Source: an uncultured Clostridium sp.
GTDB lineage: Bacteria > Bacillota > Clostridia > Lachnospirales > Lachnospiraceae
Assembly (NCBI GenBank): GCA_947253885.1
Contig: CAMYAO010000004.1
Location: 1 to 64,000, forward strand
Direction of reading: 5' to 3'
Length of the DNA: 64,000 nt
Made by a program: the position numbers and the translations under genes. Of this stretch, positions 44,806-53,731 are shown piece after piece (the first letter of the stretch is position 1; every line of letters starts with the position of its first letter). The notes under the pieces are model-generated. The model was not told the origin of the DNA and ran no database searches. It saw nothing but the letters and a program-made list of their open reading frames with translations.

Positions 44806-45828
44806 ATGCAGATACACGGCGGGGATGTTTATCGACATCCCGGAGTCATTGATTTTTCTTCCAATGTATATCCGGAAGGAACACCGGAACAAATAAAAAA
44901 AGCATTGAAAGAGGCGGCGGAACAGGTATTTCAATATCCGGATATAGAGCAGGAACAATTATTAAAACGTTTGTCAGAATATGAAAAACGGGACAGCAGG
45001 CAGATTGTATTGGGAAATGGAGCTGCAGAACTGATTTTTGCCTGTGTACAGGCTCTGAGACCAAAAAAAGCAATGCTGGTGGTACCGACTTTTTCAGAAT
45101 ACGAAATTGCACTTAACAGTGTAAACTGTGAGATTGTTTACTATCATCTTTCAGATGATTTGAGATTAACAAATCATATTCTGTCTTCACTTACGGAAGA
45201 TCTGGATTTGGTTTTTTTATGTAATCCGAACAATCCGACAGGAATTCCGATTGACTCCGATCTGTTACAACAGATTGGAGATGTCTGCAGAGAGAAGCAT
45301 ATTTTTATAGTGATTGATGAGTGTTTTCAAGAGTTCTTAGAAACAAAGCATCAATTTGATTTCAAGTCTGTAATGACAGAGGAGGACAGGGTCATTATAA
45401 TTAAGTCCTTTACAAAGTTGTTTGCAATTCCCGGTGTGCGTCTAGGGTATCTGACAGCTTCCCGTTTTGATATCTGTAAACGTATCCGAAAACTGATACA
45501 GCCTTGGAATTTGTCTGTATTTGCACAGGTGGCGGGGATAACAGCACTTGATATAATAGAAGAACAAAAAGAGAAAATCTTATGGATCCATGAAGAACGC
45601 AGTTATGTAAAAATGGAGTTGGAAAAACTGGGATATCGTGTTTGGAATTCAAAAGCAAATTATCTCTTTTTTTACAGTGAAAGACCATTGTACGAGAAAG
45701 CATTGAAAGCGGGATTCTTAATAAGAGACTGCAGCAATTATAACGGATTACAAAGTGGCTATTATCGAATTGTAATTCGAAGGCGGGAAGAAAATGAAAG
45801 GTTATTAGAATGGCTAAGGCAATTATGA
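44806..45828 (+). CDS. cobD: threonine-phosphate decarboxylase
   Basis: 340 residues, a fold type I PLP enzyme. It makes (R)-1-amino-2-propanol phosphate from threonine phosphate. IHGGDVYRHPGVIDFSSN is the CobD-type start; CNPNNPTG binds the cofactor phosphate region; IDECFQEFL; and PLP Lys204 in KSFTKLFAIPGVRLGY. It starts one base after cbiB. A threonine kinase to supply the substrate is not recognised nearby. Confidence 0.92.
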   Translation: MQIHGGDVYRHPGVIDFSSNVYPEGTPEQIKKALKEAAEQVFQYPDIEQEQLLKRLSEYEKRDSRQIVLGNGAAELIFACVQALRPKKAMLVVPTFSEYEIALNSVNCEIVYYHLSDDLRLTNHILSSLTEDLDLVFLCNPNNPTGIPIDSDLLQQIGDVCREKHIFIVIDECFQEFLETKHQFDFKSVMTEEDRVIIIKSFTKLFAIPGVRLGYLTASRFDICKRIRKLIQPWNLSVFAQVAGITALDIIEEQKEKILWIHEERSYVKMELEKLGYRVWNSKANYLFFYSERPLYEKALKAGFLIRDCSNYNGLQSGYYRIVIRRREENERLLEWLRQL

Positions 45829-47315
45829 TACAGGGGACAATGTCCAATGTAGGGAAAAGTGTTCTTACGGCAGGACTATGCAGAATATTCGCGCAGGACG
45901 GTTATAAGGTGGCACCGTTCAAATCACAGAATATGGCATTGAATTCTTATGTAACAAAACAGGGACTGGAAATGAGCAGGGCACAAGTAATGCAGGCGGA
46001 GGCTGCCAACACGGAACCGGATATTGCGATGAACCCTGTTTTGCTTAAACCGACGAATGACATCGGTTCACAGGTCATTGTAAATGGGAAACCTCTTCAG
46101 ACAATGTCGGCAAGAGAGTATTTTGCCTATAAGCATCAGTTGATTCCGGTTATTATGGAAGCTTATCAAAAGTTGGATAAAGAGTATGATATTATTGTTA
46201 TAGAAGGAGCCGGAAGTCCTGCCGAGATCAATTTAAAATCAGAAGATATCGTCAATATGGGAATGGCAAAGATGGCGGATGCACCGGTTTTGCTGGTAGG
46301 AGATATTGATAGAGGCGGTGTATTTGCACAGCTGGCAGGAACGCTTCTGTTGTTGGAAGAAGAGGAAAGGGATCGTATTAAGGGACTTTGGATCAATAAG
46401 TTTCGAGGAGATAAATCTATCTTAATGCCCGGAATTCGATTACTGAAGCAATATACAGAAATTCCGGTAATAGGAATAACACCGTATATCCCGTTGCAGC
46501 TGGAAGAAGAGGATAGTTTAACAGAGCGGTTTGCATCTTTTGATCAGGGTGGCAGACTGGATATTGCGGTAATAAAACTGCCTCGAATTTCCAACTATAC
46601 GGATTTTTTACCGTGGGAACAAGTGGACGGGATTTCGCTTCGATATGTTCAGCGGGTGGACGAATGGGGGGATCCGGATATGATTTGTATTCCCGGTAGC
46701 AAAAACACAATGTCGGATCTGAAGTGGCTCAGAGAAAGCGGATTTGAATCACTTATCAAAAAGGCTGTGGCAAATGACCGGTTGATTGTCGGAATCTGCG
46801 GAGGATTCCAGATATTGGGAGAAACGATTCATGACCCTCATCATACAGAGGAGGGCGGAAGTATCAGCGGACTTGGACTTATACCGATTGTTACAGAGTT
46901 TTCAGAAGAGAAAACACTGTCCCGTTCCTCCGGAAAGATGATAGAAGGAGGAGTTTCTGTTTTTGGTTATGAAATTCATATGGGAAAAACCTGCCGGAAG
47001 GAACCGCTCCCTTTTTTTCTGGAATTAAAGGGTGAATCTGACAATATCAAGGGAGAGTATCATAAAGACGGAGTGCAATATCGTAATATATACGGAACCT
47101 ATCTGCACGGAATATTTGATTCGGAAGAGATTATACAGTATTTTATAGCCCTTATGGGTAAGAAAAAAGGAATGGATGTTTCCGACTTGTCCGGAGTAAA
47201 TCAAATACAGAGAAAACAGGAAGAGTATAATAAATTAGCAGATGCAATCAGAGGACATGCAGATATTCCCCAGATTTATCAGATTCTGGGTATGGAAAAA
47301 AAGGAGCATATGTGA
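45810..47315 (+). CDS. cbiP: cobyric acid synthase
   Basis: 501 residues (CobQ/CbiP). It amidates side chains b, d, e and g. The ATPase domain has MIQGTMSNVGKSVLTAGLCR and APFKSQNMALNSYVT, then IIVIEGAGSPAEINL. The glutaminase domain has the Cys in IVGICGGFQILGE and YGTYLHGIFD. It overlaps cobD by 19 bases and cbiC by four. Confidence 0.95.
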   Translation: MAKAIMIQGTMSNVGKSVLTAGLCRIFAQDGYKVAPFKSQNMALNSYVTKQGLEMSRAQVMQAEAANTEPDIAMNPVLLKPTNDIGSQVIVNGKPLQTMSAREYFAYKHQLIPVIMEAYQKLDKEYDIIVIEGAGSPAEINLKSEDIVNMGMAKMADAPVLLVGDIDRGGVFAQLAGTLLLLEEEERDRIKGLWINKFRGDKSILMPGIRLLKQYTEIPVIGITPYIPLQLEEEDSLTERFASFDQGGRLDIAVIKLPRISNYTDFLPWEQVDGISLRYVQRVDEWGDPDMICIPGSKNTMSDLKWLRESGFESLIKKAVANDRLIVGICGGFQILGETIHDPHHTEEGGSISGLGLIPIVTEFSEEKTLSRSSGKMIEGGVSVFGYEIHMGKTCRKEPLPFFLELKGESDNIKGEYHKDGVQYRNIYGTYLHGIFDSEEIIQYFIALMGKKKGMDVSDLSGVNQIQRKQEEYNKLADAIRGHADIPQIYQILGMEKKEHM

Positions 47316-47956
47316 AAATAGAATTGGAACAGGTAAGACCTGAGGAAATTGAAAAAAGAAGTTTTGAGATTATAACTGAAGAACTTGGGGAAAGAGTGTT
47401 TCTTCCCGGAACAGAGCCGATTATCAAGCGATGCATTCATACCAGTGCCGATTTTGATTATATGGAGAATTTGTATTTTTCACAGGAGGCGGTAGCATCC
47501 GGAATACAGGCATTGCGAGAGGGCGCTTATATTGTGACGGATACACAGATGGCAAAGTCCGGTATTAACAAAAAGGTAGTAAGTAAATTTGGTGGAGAGG
47601 TTGTTTGTTTTATGTCGGATCGTGATGTGGAGGAACGAGCGAAAAAAAACGGAACCACAAGAGCGGTTGCAAGTATGGATAAGGCGGCAGAACTTGATAA
47701 GCCTCTTATTTTTGCAATTGGAAATGCACCTACCGCATTGATTCGATTGTATGAGTTAATACAGGAAGGAAGACTGAATCCGAAGCTGGTGATCGGAGTA
47801 CCGGTTGGATTTGTGAATGTGGTACCGGCAAAGGAATTATTTGTTGATTTTTCTGTACCTGCGATCATTGCCAGAGGACGTAAGGGGGGAAGCAATATCG
47901 CTGCCTGTATATGTAATGCATTATTATATCAATTAGATGAAACAAGAGGAGTATAA
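47312..47956 (+). CDS. cbiC: cobalt-precorrin-8 methylmutase
   Basis: 214 residues. It moves the methyl group from C11 to C12 to give cobyrinate. PEEIEKRSFEII at the start, RCIHTSADFDYMENL with the catalytic His, ITDT-like VTDTQMAKSGINK, FAIGNAPTALI and VGVPVGFVNV-like GVPVGFVNVVPAKE are CbiC hallmarks. GTG start after AAAAAGGAG. Confidence 0.95.
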   Translation: MKIELEQVRPEEIEKRSFEIITEELGERVFLPGTEPIIKRCIHTSADFDYMENLYFSQEAVASGIQALREGAYIVTDTQMAKSGINKKVVSKFGGEVVCFMSDRDVEERAKKNGTTRAVASMDKAAELDKPLIFAIGNAPTALIRLYELIQEGRLNPKLVIGVPVGFVNVVPAKELFVDFSVPAIIARGRKGGSNIAACICNALLYQLDETRGV

Positions 47957-47957
47957 G

Positions 47958-48743
47958 ATGAGAGCAATACTGATCGTGAGTTTTGGAACTACTTTTGAAG
48001 ATACCAGAAGAAAAACAATCGATGTTTTAGAAAAAAGAATTGCATCGGAATTTGCCGATTATAAAATATATCGGGCATGGACTTCTAAAATGATCATAGA
48101 AAAGATAAAGAAACGGGATCATATTAAAATCCCGACGGTTACAGAGGCATTTAAACAGATGTCAGAAGACGGTATCACAGAGGTGATCGTACAGCCGACG
48201 CATGTCATTAACGGAGTGGAAAATGATTTAATGAAGCAGGATGCCAATCGATTTTTAAATCAAATGGAGCGGATTGTATTTGGAGAGCCTTTGATATCTA
48301 GTGAGGAAGATGGACAAATCTGTGTGGATATGATTGCCGATGCATTTTCTTATTTAAACAAACAGGAAGAGTATTTGGTGCTGATGGGACATGGGACTAC
48401 CCACTATGTAAATACAGTTTATGCCGCAATGGATTATAAATTTAAAGAACAGGGTCATGAAAATATCTATGTGGGAACTGTGGAGGCTTATCCGGAGATT
48501 GATACATTAGTAAAAATCATTAATCAGAAAAAGCCGAAAAAGATTATTTTAACTCCGTTTATGATCGTAGCGGGAGATCATGCAAGAAATGATATGGCAG
48601 GAGCGGAAGATTCATGGAAAAGTAAATTTGAACACGAAGGCTATGTTGTAGAATGTGTTGTCAGAGGATTGGGAGAATACGAAAAGGTTCAGGAACTTCT
48701 CGTTGCACATACAAGATCGGCAGTGGCTGAGATGGAGGCATAG
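47958..48743 (+). CDS. cbiK: sirohydrochlorin cobaltochelatase, anaerobic type
   Basis: 261 residues. It inserts Co2+ into sirohydrochlorin, committing it to the anaerobic route. ILIVSFGTTFEDTR at the start; metal-binding His145 (LMGHGTTHYVNTVY) and His208 (IVAGDHARNDMAG), nearly the same numbers as in Salmonella CbiK. No signal peptide, so it is the cytosolic form. The start is the ATG after AGAGGAG, just after the cbiC stop. Confidence 0.94.
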   Translation: MRAILIVSFGTTFEDTRRKTIDVLEKRIASEFADYKIYRAWTSKMIIEKIKKRDHIKIPTVTEAFKQMSEDGITEVIVQPTHVINGVENDLMKQDANRFLNQMERIVFGEPLISSEEDGQICVDMIADAFSYLNKQEEYLVLMGHGTTHYVNTVYAAMDYKFKEQGHENIYVGTVEAYPEIDTLVKIINQKKPKKIILTPFMIVAGDHARNDMAGAEDSWKSKFEHEGYVVECVVRGLGEYEKVQELLVAHTRSAVAEMEA

Positions 48744-48745
48744 CT

Positions 48746-49957
48746 ATGCAGATTCGCATGGTGGGGATTGACCATAACCAGGCTCCGGTTGATGTAAGGG
48801 CAAGGTTTTCGGTAACGACAAAAAGAGCACAGCGTATGATGCAGGAGCTAAAACAAAGAGAAGATATATCGGGAATATTAATTCTGTCCACCTGTAATCG
48901 AATGGAGTTGTGGGCAAGTGTAACAGAGGATTTTACAGATTCTTTGACATCTGTTCTTTGTAGGCAGAAACATTTGGATACCTCTTCTTTTCAGAATTAT
49001 TTTCGGGAACGTTCGAACAGAGAAGCAATCACACATCTTTTTTATCTGGCGTGCGGATTAAAATCGCAAGTGGTCGGAGAGGATCAGATTATTACCCAGA
49101 TCGGAAATGCGACAGAACTGGCACGTGAAAATAATGTGTTGGATTCCTTTTTAGAGGTATTGTTCCGTCAGGCGATTACTGCAGCTAAAAAAGTAAAAAC
49201 AGAAGTATATTTTCCGAAACGAAATCCGTCTTCGGTAGAAGTGGCTGTCTGTCAGTTAAAAGAGGACGGATATTGCCTGAAGAACAAAAAGGCACTTGTA
49301 ATCGGAAATGGGCAGATCGGTCAACTGGCAGTTTCTGTATTGTTATCTGAAGGAGCAGATGTTACGATGACAGTTCGTCCGTATCGGCACGGAAGCGTCA
49401 GGGTGCAAAAAGGATGTCATACCGTTTCTTATGAGGAAAGAGGCAGTGCACTTTCCGATTATGATTATGTAATCAGCGGTACATCCAGTCCTCATTTGAC
49501 AGTATCACAGGATATGATAGAGTCGGTTACTTCCAAAAAGCTTCCGGTATTTGTGGATTTGGCAGTGCCGAGAGATATTGCGGTCTCCATAGGAGAGAGA
49601 GCAGTTCTGTACGATATTGATGACTTTCAATCAAATCTTTCCGATATTGGTATGTCGGAAGTATTGGACCAGATTCGTGATATTTTAGATGCACAGATGG
49701 AGGAATTTTACATATGGGTATCCGGAAAAGAGAGTATAGCGGTGATCAATCATATAAAGGAAGAAGCCGCAAAGAATATGATGTTCCGCATGAAAAAAAT
49801 ACTCCGAGAGTCGGACTGTGGGGAACCTATGGAAACAGCAATAGAGATGACGACTCAGAAAGTAGTAAATCAACTGTTATTCGGGTTAAAAAAACAGTTG
49901 AAAGAAGAAGAGTTTATTGCCTGTTTGAAAGGATTGGAGCAGCTTTATGAAGAATAA
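48746..49957 (+). CDS. hemA: glutamyl-tRNA reductase
   Basis: 403 residues. It reduces Glu-tRNA to glutamate-1-semialdehyde with NADPH. Catalytic Cys50 in ILSTCNRMELW, GEDQIITQIGNA, and the Rossmann motif VIGNGQIGQLAVSVLL. VFVDLAVPRDI is also conserved. It starts 2 bases after cbiK, so entry into the tetrapyrrole route is tied to corrin synthesis. Confidence 0.94.
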   Translation: MQIRMVGIDHNQAPVDVRARFSVTTKRAQRMMQELKQREDISGILILSTCNRMELWASVTEDFTDSLTSVLCRQKHLDTSSFQNYFRERSNREAITHLFYLACGLKSQVVGEDQIITQIGNATELARENNVLDSFLEVLFRQAITAAKKVKTEVYFPKRNPSSVEVAVCQLKEDGYCLKNKKALVIGNGQIGQLAVSVLLSEGADVTMTVRPYRHGSVRVQKGCHTVSYEERGSALSDYDYVISGTSSPHLTVSQDMIESVTSKKLPVFVDLAVPRDIAVSIGERAVLYDIDDFQSNLSDIGMSEVLDQIRDILDAQMEEFYIWVSGKESIAVINHIKEEAAKNMMFRMKKILRESDCGEPMETAIEMTTQKVVNQLLFGLKKQLKEEEFIACLKGLEQLYEE

Positions 49958-50450
49958 GTTCAGATTTCCGATGTTTATAGATCTGCAGGATAAAGAGGTA
50001 TTGGTAGTGGGGGCCGGTGAAGTCGGATGCAGACGGATTCAGATTTTAAAGGAATTCGGAGCCAGAATTACATTGATCTCGCCACATGTTCCGAGTGAGT
50101 TCTTTTCATTAACAAAGGAGTTGGAATGGATTGAAGATAGATGGAATAGTCGCTATCTGGAAGATACCGCATATTTTTTAATCGTTGCGGCAACTCCGAA
50201 TAAAGAAGTAAACAGAGAGATTGCAGACTACTGTAAGAAAAATAATATTCTTGTAAATGTGGCGAGTGAGGCGGCTTTGTGTGATTTTTATTTTCCAGCG
50301 GTTGTTTTTCAGGAGAATTGCGTAATAGGAATTACCGGGACCGGTGAAAACCATCAGGAAGTAAAGCAACTCAGAAAGAAAATAGAGGAATTATCGGCTT
50401 ATGTGGAAAATAGGAAGCAGAGAAAGCAAATTAGCGGTGATTCAGAGTGA
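49947..50450 (+). CDS. sirC: precorrin-2 dehydrogenase (SirC/CysG N-terminal type)
   Basis: 167 residues. It oxidises precorrin-2 to sirohydrochlorin with NAD+. PMFIDLQDKEVLVVGAGEVG is the NAD-binding start, then ITLISPHVPSEF, LIVAATPNKEVNREIADYC and LVNVASEAALCDFYFPAV. It overlaps hemA by 11 bases and hemC by 50. A single-domain version without the methylase half; that half is in the CobA-HemD gene. Confidence 0.9.
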   Translation: MKNKFRFPMFIDLQDKEVLVVGAGEVGCRRIQILKEFGARITLISPHVPSEFFSLTKELEWIEDRWNSRYLEDTAYFLIVAATPNKEVNREIADYCKKNNILVNVASEAALCDFYFPAVVFQENCVIGITGTGENHQEVKQLRKKIEELSAYVENRKQRKQISGDSE

Positions 50451-51264
50451 GATGGTAAAAGAATATCTGGAATCAAAGGGAGAAGAAGCTTCTCTAATCA
50501 CAATGAAGACTACGGGTGATAAAATTTTAGACAGGACTTTGGATCAGATTGGCGGAAAAGGTCTGTTTGTAAAAGAACTGGATAGAGCTTTGCTGTGGGG
50601 AGAAACACAGATATCGGTACACAGTTTAAAAGATATGCCGATGGAGATTTGTGAGGATCTGCCGATTGTGGCATATTCAAAGAGAGAAGATCCGAGAGAT
50701 GTTTTGGTTCTACCGGAAGGATGCAGTCAGTTGGATCCGATCAAACCGATAGGCTGTTCTTCTAAACGAAGAGTTATTCAATTAAAGAAGATATTCCCAA
50801 AAGCAAAATTTCAAAGTGTAAGAGGAAATGTTTTGACCAGACTGCATAAACTTGATCAGGGAGAGTACTCCGCTTTAGTTTTGGCGGCAGCAGGTCTGAA
50901 ACGATTAGGATTGGAGGATCGGATTTTTCGTTATTTCTCTACAGAGGAAGTAATCCCGAGCGCCGGACAGGGAATTTTGGCAGTTCAAGGAAGACGCGAA
51001 CGAAATTATGATCTACTAAAGGGATTTCATAATACAGAGTCTGAACTCTGTGCAGTAGCGGAACGTTCTTTTGTAAAGGCACTGGACGGAGGCTGCAGTG
51101 CTCCGATTGCCGCTTATGCCGAATTGGATGGAGAGGAATTGCATATGACCGGATTATATGCCGATTTGGAAATGAATTTTGTCAGAACCGGAACCGTCAG
51201 AGGGAATAAAAGAGATGCAAAAAAGCTGGGATTAGAGTTGGCTGAAAGGCTTAGGATTGGATAG
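50401..51264 (+). CDS. hemC: hydroxymethylbilane synthase (porphobilinogen deaminase)
   Basis: 287 residues, slightly short for the family. It links four porphobilinogens into a linear bilane. IGSRESKLAVIQSE, GGKGLFVKELDRALL, SVHSLKDMP with the catalytic acids, RGNVLTRL, SAGQGILAVQ, and the cofactor-bearing Cys232 in DGGCSAPIAAY. It starts inside sirC (50-base overlap), with AGAGGA as the likely ribosome site. Confidence 0.94.
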   Translation: MWKIGSRESKLAVIQSEMVKEYLESKGEEASLITMKTTGDKILDRTLDQIGGKGLFVKELDRALLWGETQISVHSLKDMPMEICEDLPIVAYSKREDPRDVLVLPEGCSQLDPIKPIGCSSKRRVIQLKKIFPKAKFQSVRGNVLTRLHKLDQGEYSALVLAAAGLKRLGLEDRIFRYFSTEEVIPSAGQGILAVQGRRERNYDLLKGFHNTESELCAVAERSFVKALDGGCSAPIAAYAELDGEELHMTGLYADLEMNFVRTGTVRGNKRDAKKLGLELAERLRIG

Positions 51265-51271
51265 GCAGAAG

Positions 51272-52744
51272 ATGAAGATAGGAAAAGTATGGTTGGTAGG
51301 AGCCGGTCCGGGAGATGTCGGTCTTTTGACTGTAGCAGGCTATGAAATTTTGCAAAAAGCAGAAGTGGTATTATATGATCAGCTAGTGGGAGACGGTATT
51401 TTATGTAAAATACCGCGTGAAGCGGAAAAAATCAATGTCGGCAAATATGCCGGAAATCATACTTTGCCACAGGATGGGATCAATCGTTTGTTGGTTGAAA
51501 AGGCAAAAAGTGGAAAATGTGTGGTTCGATTAAAGGGAGGAGATCCTTTTTTATTCGGAAGAGGCGGAGAAGAAGTGGAAGTGTTGTTAGATGCGGGAAT
51601 TCCTTATGAGGTAATTTCAGGAGTTCCGTCTGCAATTGCCGTGGCGGCTGCAAACGGAATACCGGTTACGCATCGCGATTACTGCAGCAGTGTTCATATT
51701 ATTACAGGACACAGGAGAGTGGGTGAAGAATACAACATAGATTTTTCCGCTCTTGTGCACACACACGGAACACTTATTTTTTTAATGGGTGTCGGAAGTC
51801 TGTCTTTTATTTGCAAGGAACTGATAAATGCCGGGATGCCGAAAGATATGCCGGCTGCGGTTCTGTCAAGGGGAACAACTGCAAGGCAGAGCAAGCAGAT
51901 CGGAACTGTTTCTGATCTGCCGCAAAAAGCACAACAAGTACCGACTCCGGCAATCATTGTGGTAGGAGAGGTATGCCGACTGTCAGAACCGTTTTCATGG
52001 AAAGAGCAGTTGCCTTTGTTCGGGATAAAAATTGTTGTAACAAGACCCCAAAAGAAGGAATCCGTTTTGGCGGATCAGCTTCGTTCGCTGGGAGCAGAGG
52101 TATTGGAGTGCCCGTCCATACGCATGGAGGCAAATCGTAACATGACTCTTTTGGAGAATTGTCTGGAAGGAGAAAGGAACTATCAGTGGCTGATTTTCAC
52201 CAGCCCTGCCGGAGTAGATATCTTTTTTGAACAGTTAAAAAAATCTAAGAGAGATATTCGTTCTCTGTTCGGGATAAAGGTGGCAGTAATCGGAAAAGGA
52301 ACTAAAAGAGCGTGTGAAGATCGAGGAATTCTGGTAGATTACATGCCGTCGGATTTTAACGGGCGAGCTTTGGCGAAAGGGTTGATAGATGAGATCGGTA
52401 CCGACACTGTATCGATTCTGATGCCGAGAGCAAATATCGGAAACCCGATCATATCGGAAATTCTAAGAGAGGCGGGACATGAGGTAGACGATGTAGGGAT
52501 ATATGATACACGAACAGAAGCACATTCTTTTCTGCCGGATATGGAGTATGACGGGGCTGCGTTTACCTCTGCATCTGCTGTAGACGGTTTTTGGTATCAT
52601 GCTCATGTTTCGAATCCCGAACGAATAACAGCTTACTGCATCGGTGAAGTGACGGCTGCCCGTGCACGGCATTACGGCATGAAAACTGTGATTGCAAAAG
52701 AGGCAACGATAGACAGTTTAGTAAAAGTAATAGCGGGAGAATAA
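51272..52744 (+). CDS. cobA-hemD: fusion: uroporphyrinogen-III C-methyltransferase (CobA) and uroporphyrinogen-III synthase (HemD)
   Basis: About 490 residues. The CobA part (1-245) has VWLVGAGPGDVGLLTVAGYE, VVLYDQLV, VRLKGGDPFLFGRGGEEV, and SGVPSAIAVAAANGIPVTHR. The HemD part (about 250-490) has ITRPQKKESVLADQL-like VTRPQKKESVLADQL, LIFTSPAGVDIFF and FTSASAVDGFW. Together they close the bilane to uroporphyrinogen III and methylate it to precorrin-2. The start is ambiguous: ATG 51272 fits the family, and TTG 51257 (overlapping hemC) has a better spaced AAAGG. Confidence 0.94.
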   Translation: MKIGKVWLVGAGPGDVGLLTVAGYEILQKAEVVLYDQLVGDGILCKIPREAEKINVGKYAGNHTLPQDGINRLLVEKAKSGKCVVRLKGGDPFLFGRGGEEVEVLLDAGIPYEVISGVPSAIAVAAANGIPVTHRDYCSSVHIITGHRRVGEEYNIDFSALVHTHGTLIFLMGVGSLSFICKELINAGMPKDMPAAVLSRGTTARQSKQIGTVSDLPQKAQQVPTPAIIVVGEVCRLSEPFSWKEQLPLFGIKIVVTRPQKKESVLADQLRSLGAEVLECPSIRMEANRNMTLLENCLEGERNYQWLIFTSPAGVDIFFEQLKKSKRDIRSLFGIKVAVIGKGTKRACEDRGILVDYMPSDFNGRALAKGLIDEIGTDTVSILMPRANIGNPIISEILREAGHEVDDVGIYDTRTEAHSFLPDMEYDGAAFTSASAVDGFWYHAHVSNPERITAYCIGEVTAARARHYGMKTVIAKEATIDSLVKVIAGE

Positions 52745-52747
52745 TAA

Positions 52748-53731
52748 ATGAATTTAAACAAACGACCAAGACGATTACGGAATAATATACAGATCAGAAG
52801 AATGGTACGTGAAACCAGAGTGAAAGAGGATGCTTTGATTTATCCGATTTTTGTAAAGGAAGGAACACATATAAAAGAAGAAATACCATCTATGCCGGGG
52901 CAGTTTCGTTACAGCATAGATCAGCTTTCTTTTGTATTGGAGGAATATCAATCTTGCGGGATTACTAATTTTATGCTGTTCGGAATTCCAGATCAAAAAG
53001 ATGAAAAAGCAAGTGGGGCATATGCATTGGACGGGATTGTTCAAAGGGCGCTTCGGGAGGCAAAACGTACGCACTCTGATCTGTTTCTTATGACAGATGT
53101 CTGTTTATGTGAATATACGTATCACGGACACTGCGGTGTTATCTGTAATCATATGATTGACAATGATAAAACACTGCCCCTATTGCAGCAGACGGCATTG
53201 TCTCATGTGGAAGCCGGAGCGGATATGGTAGCGCCTTCGGATATGATGGACGGAAGGGTTGCAGCAATTCGAGCTGTTTTAGATTCCAACGGGCATACGG
53301 AAATCCCAATTATGTCTTATGCAGTAAAGTATGCTTCCGCATTTTACGGACCGTTTCGTGAAGCGGCCGACTCCGCTCCTTCTTTTGGAGATCGAAAAAG
53401 TTATCAGATGGATTTTCACAATGTAAGAGAAGGATTGAAGGAAGCAAAACTGGATGTAGAGGAAGGTGCAGATATTATAATGGTAAAGCCGGCATTATCC
53501 TATTTAGATATTGTTTCCAAGGTAAAAGCTGTAACAGACGTACCGATTGCAACTTACAGTGTGAGCGGAGAGTATGCAATGGTAAAAGCCGCAGCCGAAA
53601 AAGGCTGGATCGAGGAGGCATCGGTGGTTTCTGAAATGGCAGTAGGTGCATTTCGAGCTGGGGCTTCGTCTTATCTGACCTATTTTGCGAAAGAAATCGC
53701 AGGATATATAAGGGAAGGAAGGATCGGATAA
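52748..53731 (+). CDS. hemB: delta-aminolevulinic acid dehydratase (porphobilinogen synthase)
   Basis: 327 residues. It condenses two 5-aminolevulinates. The zinc-binding Cys cluster is present (C119, C121, C129 in DVCLCEYTYHGHCG), so it is a zinc-type enzyme. Active-site lysines: K194 (SYAVKYASAFYGPFREA) and K247 (IIMVKPALSYLD). It starts 3 bases after the fusion gene, and its last base is the first base of hemL. Confidence 0.95.
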   Translation: MNLNKRPRRLRNNIQIRRMVRETRVKEDALIYPIFVKEGTHIKEEIPSMPGQFRYSIDQLSFVLEEYQSCGITNFMLFGIPDQKDEKASGAYALDGIVQRALREAKRTHSDLFLMTDVCLCEYTYHGHCGVICNHMIDNDKTLPLLQQTALSHVEAGADMVAPSDMMDGRVAAIRAVLDSNGHTEIPIMSYAVKYASAFYGPFREAADSAPSFGDRKSYQMDFHNVREGLKEAKLDVEEGADIIMVKPALSYLDIVSKVKAVTDVPIATYSVSGEYAMVKAAAEKGWIEEASVVSEMAVGAFRAGASSYLTYFAKEIAGYIREGRIG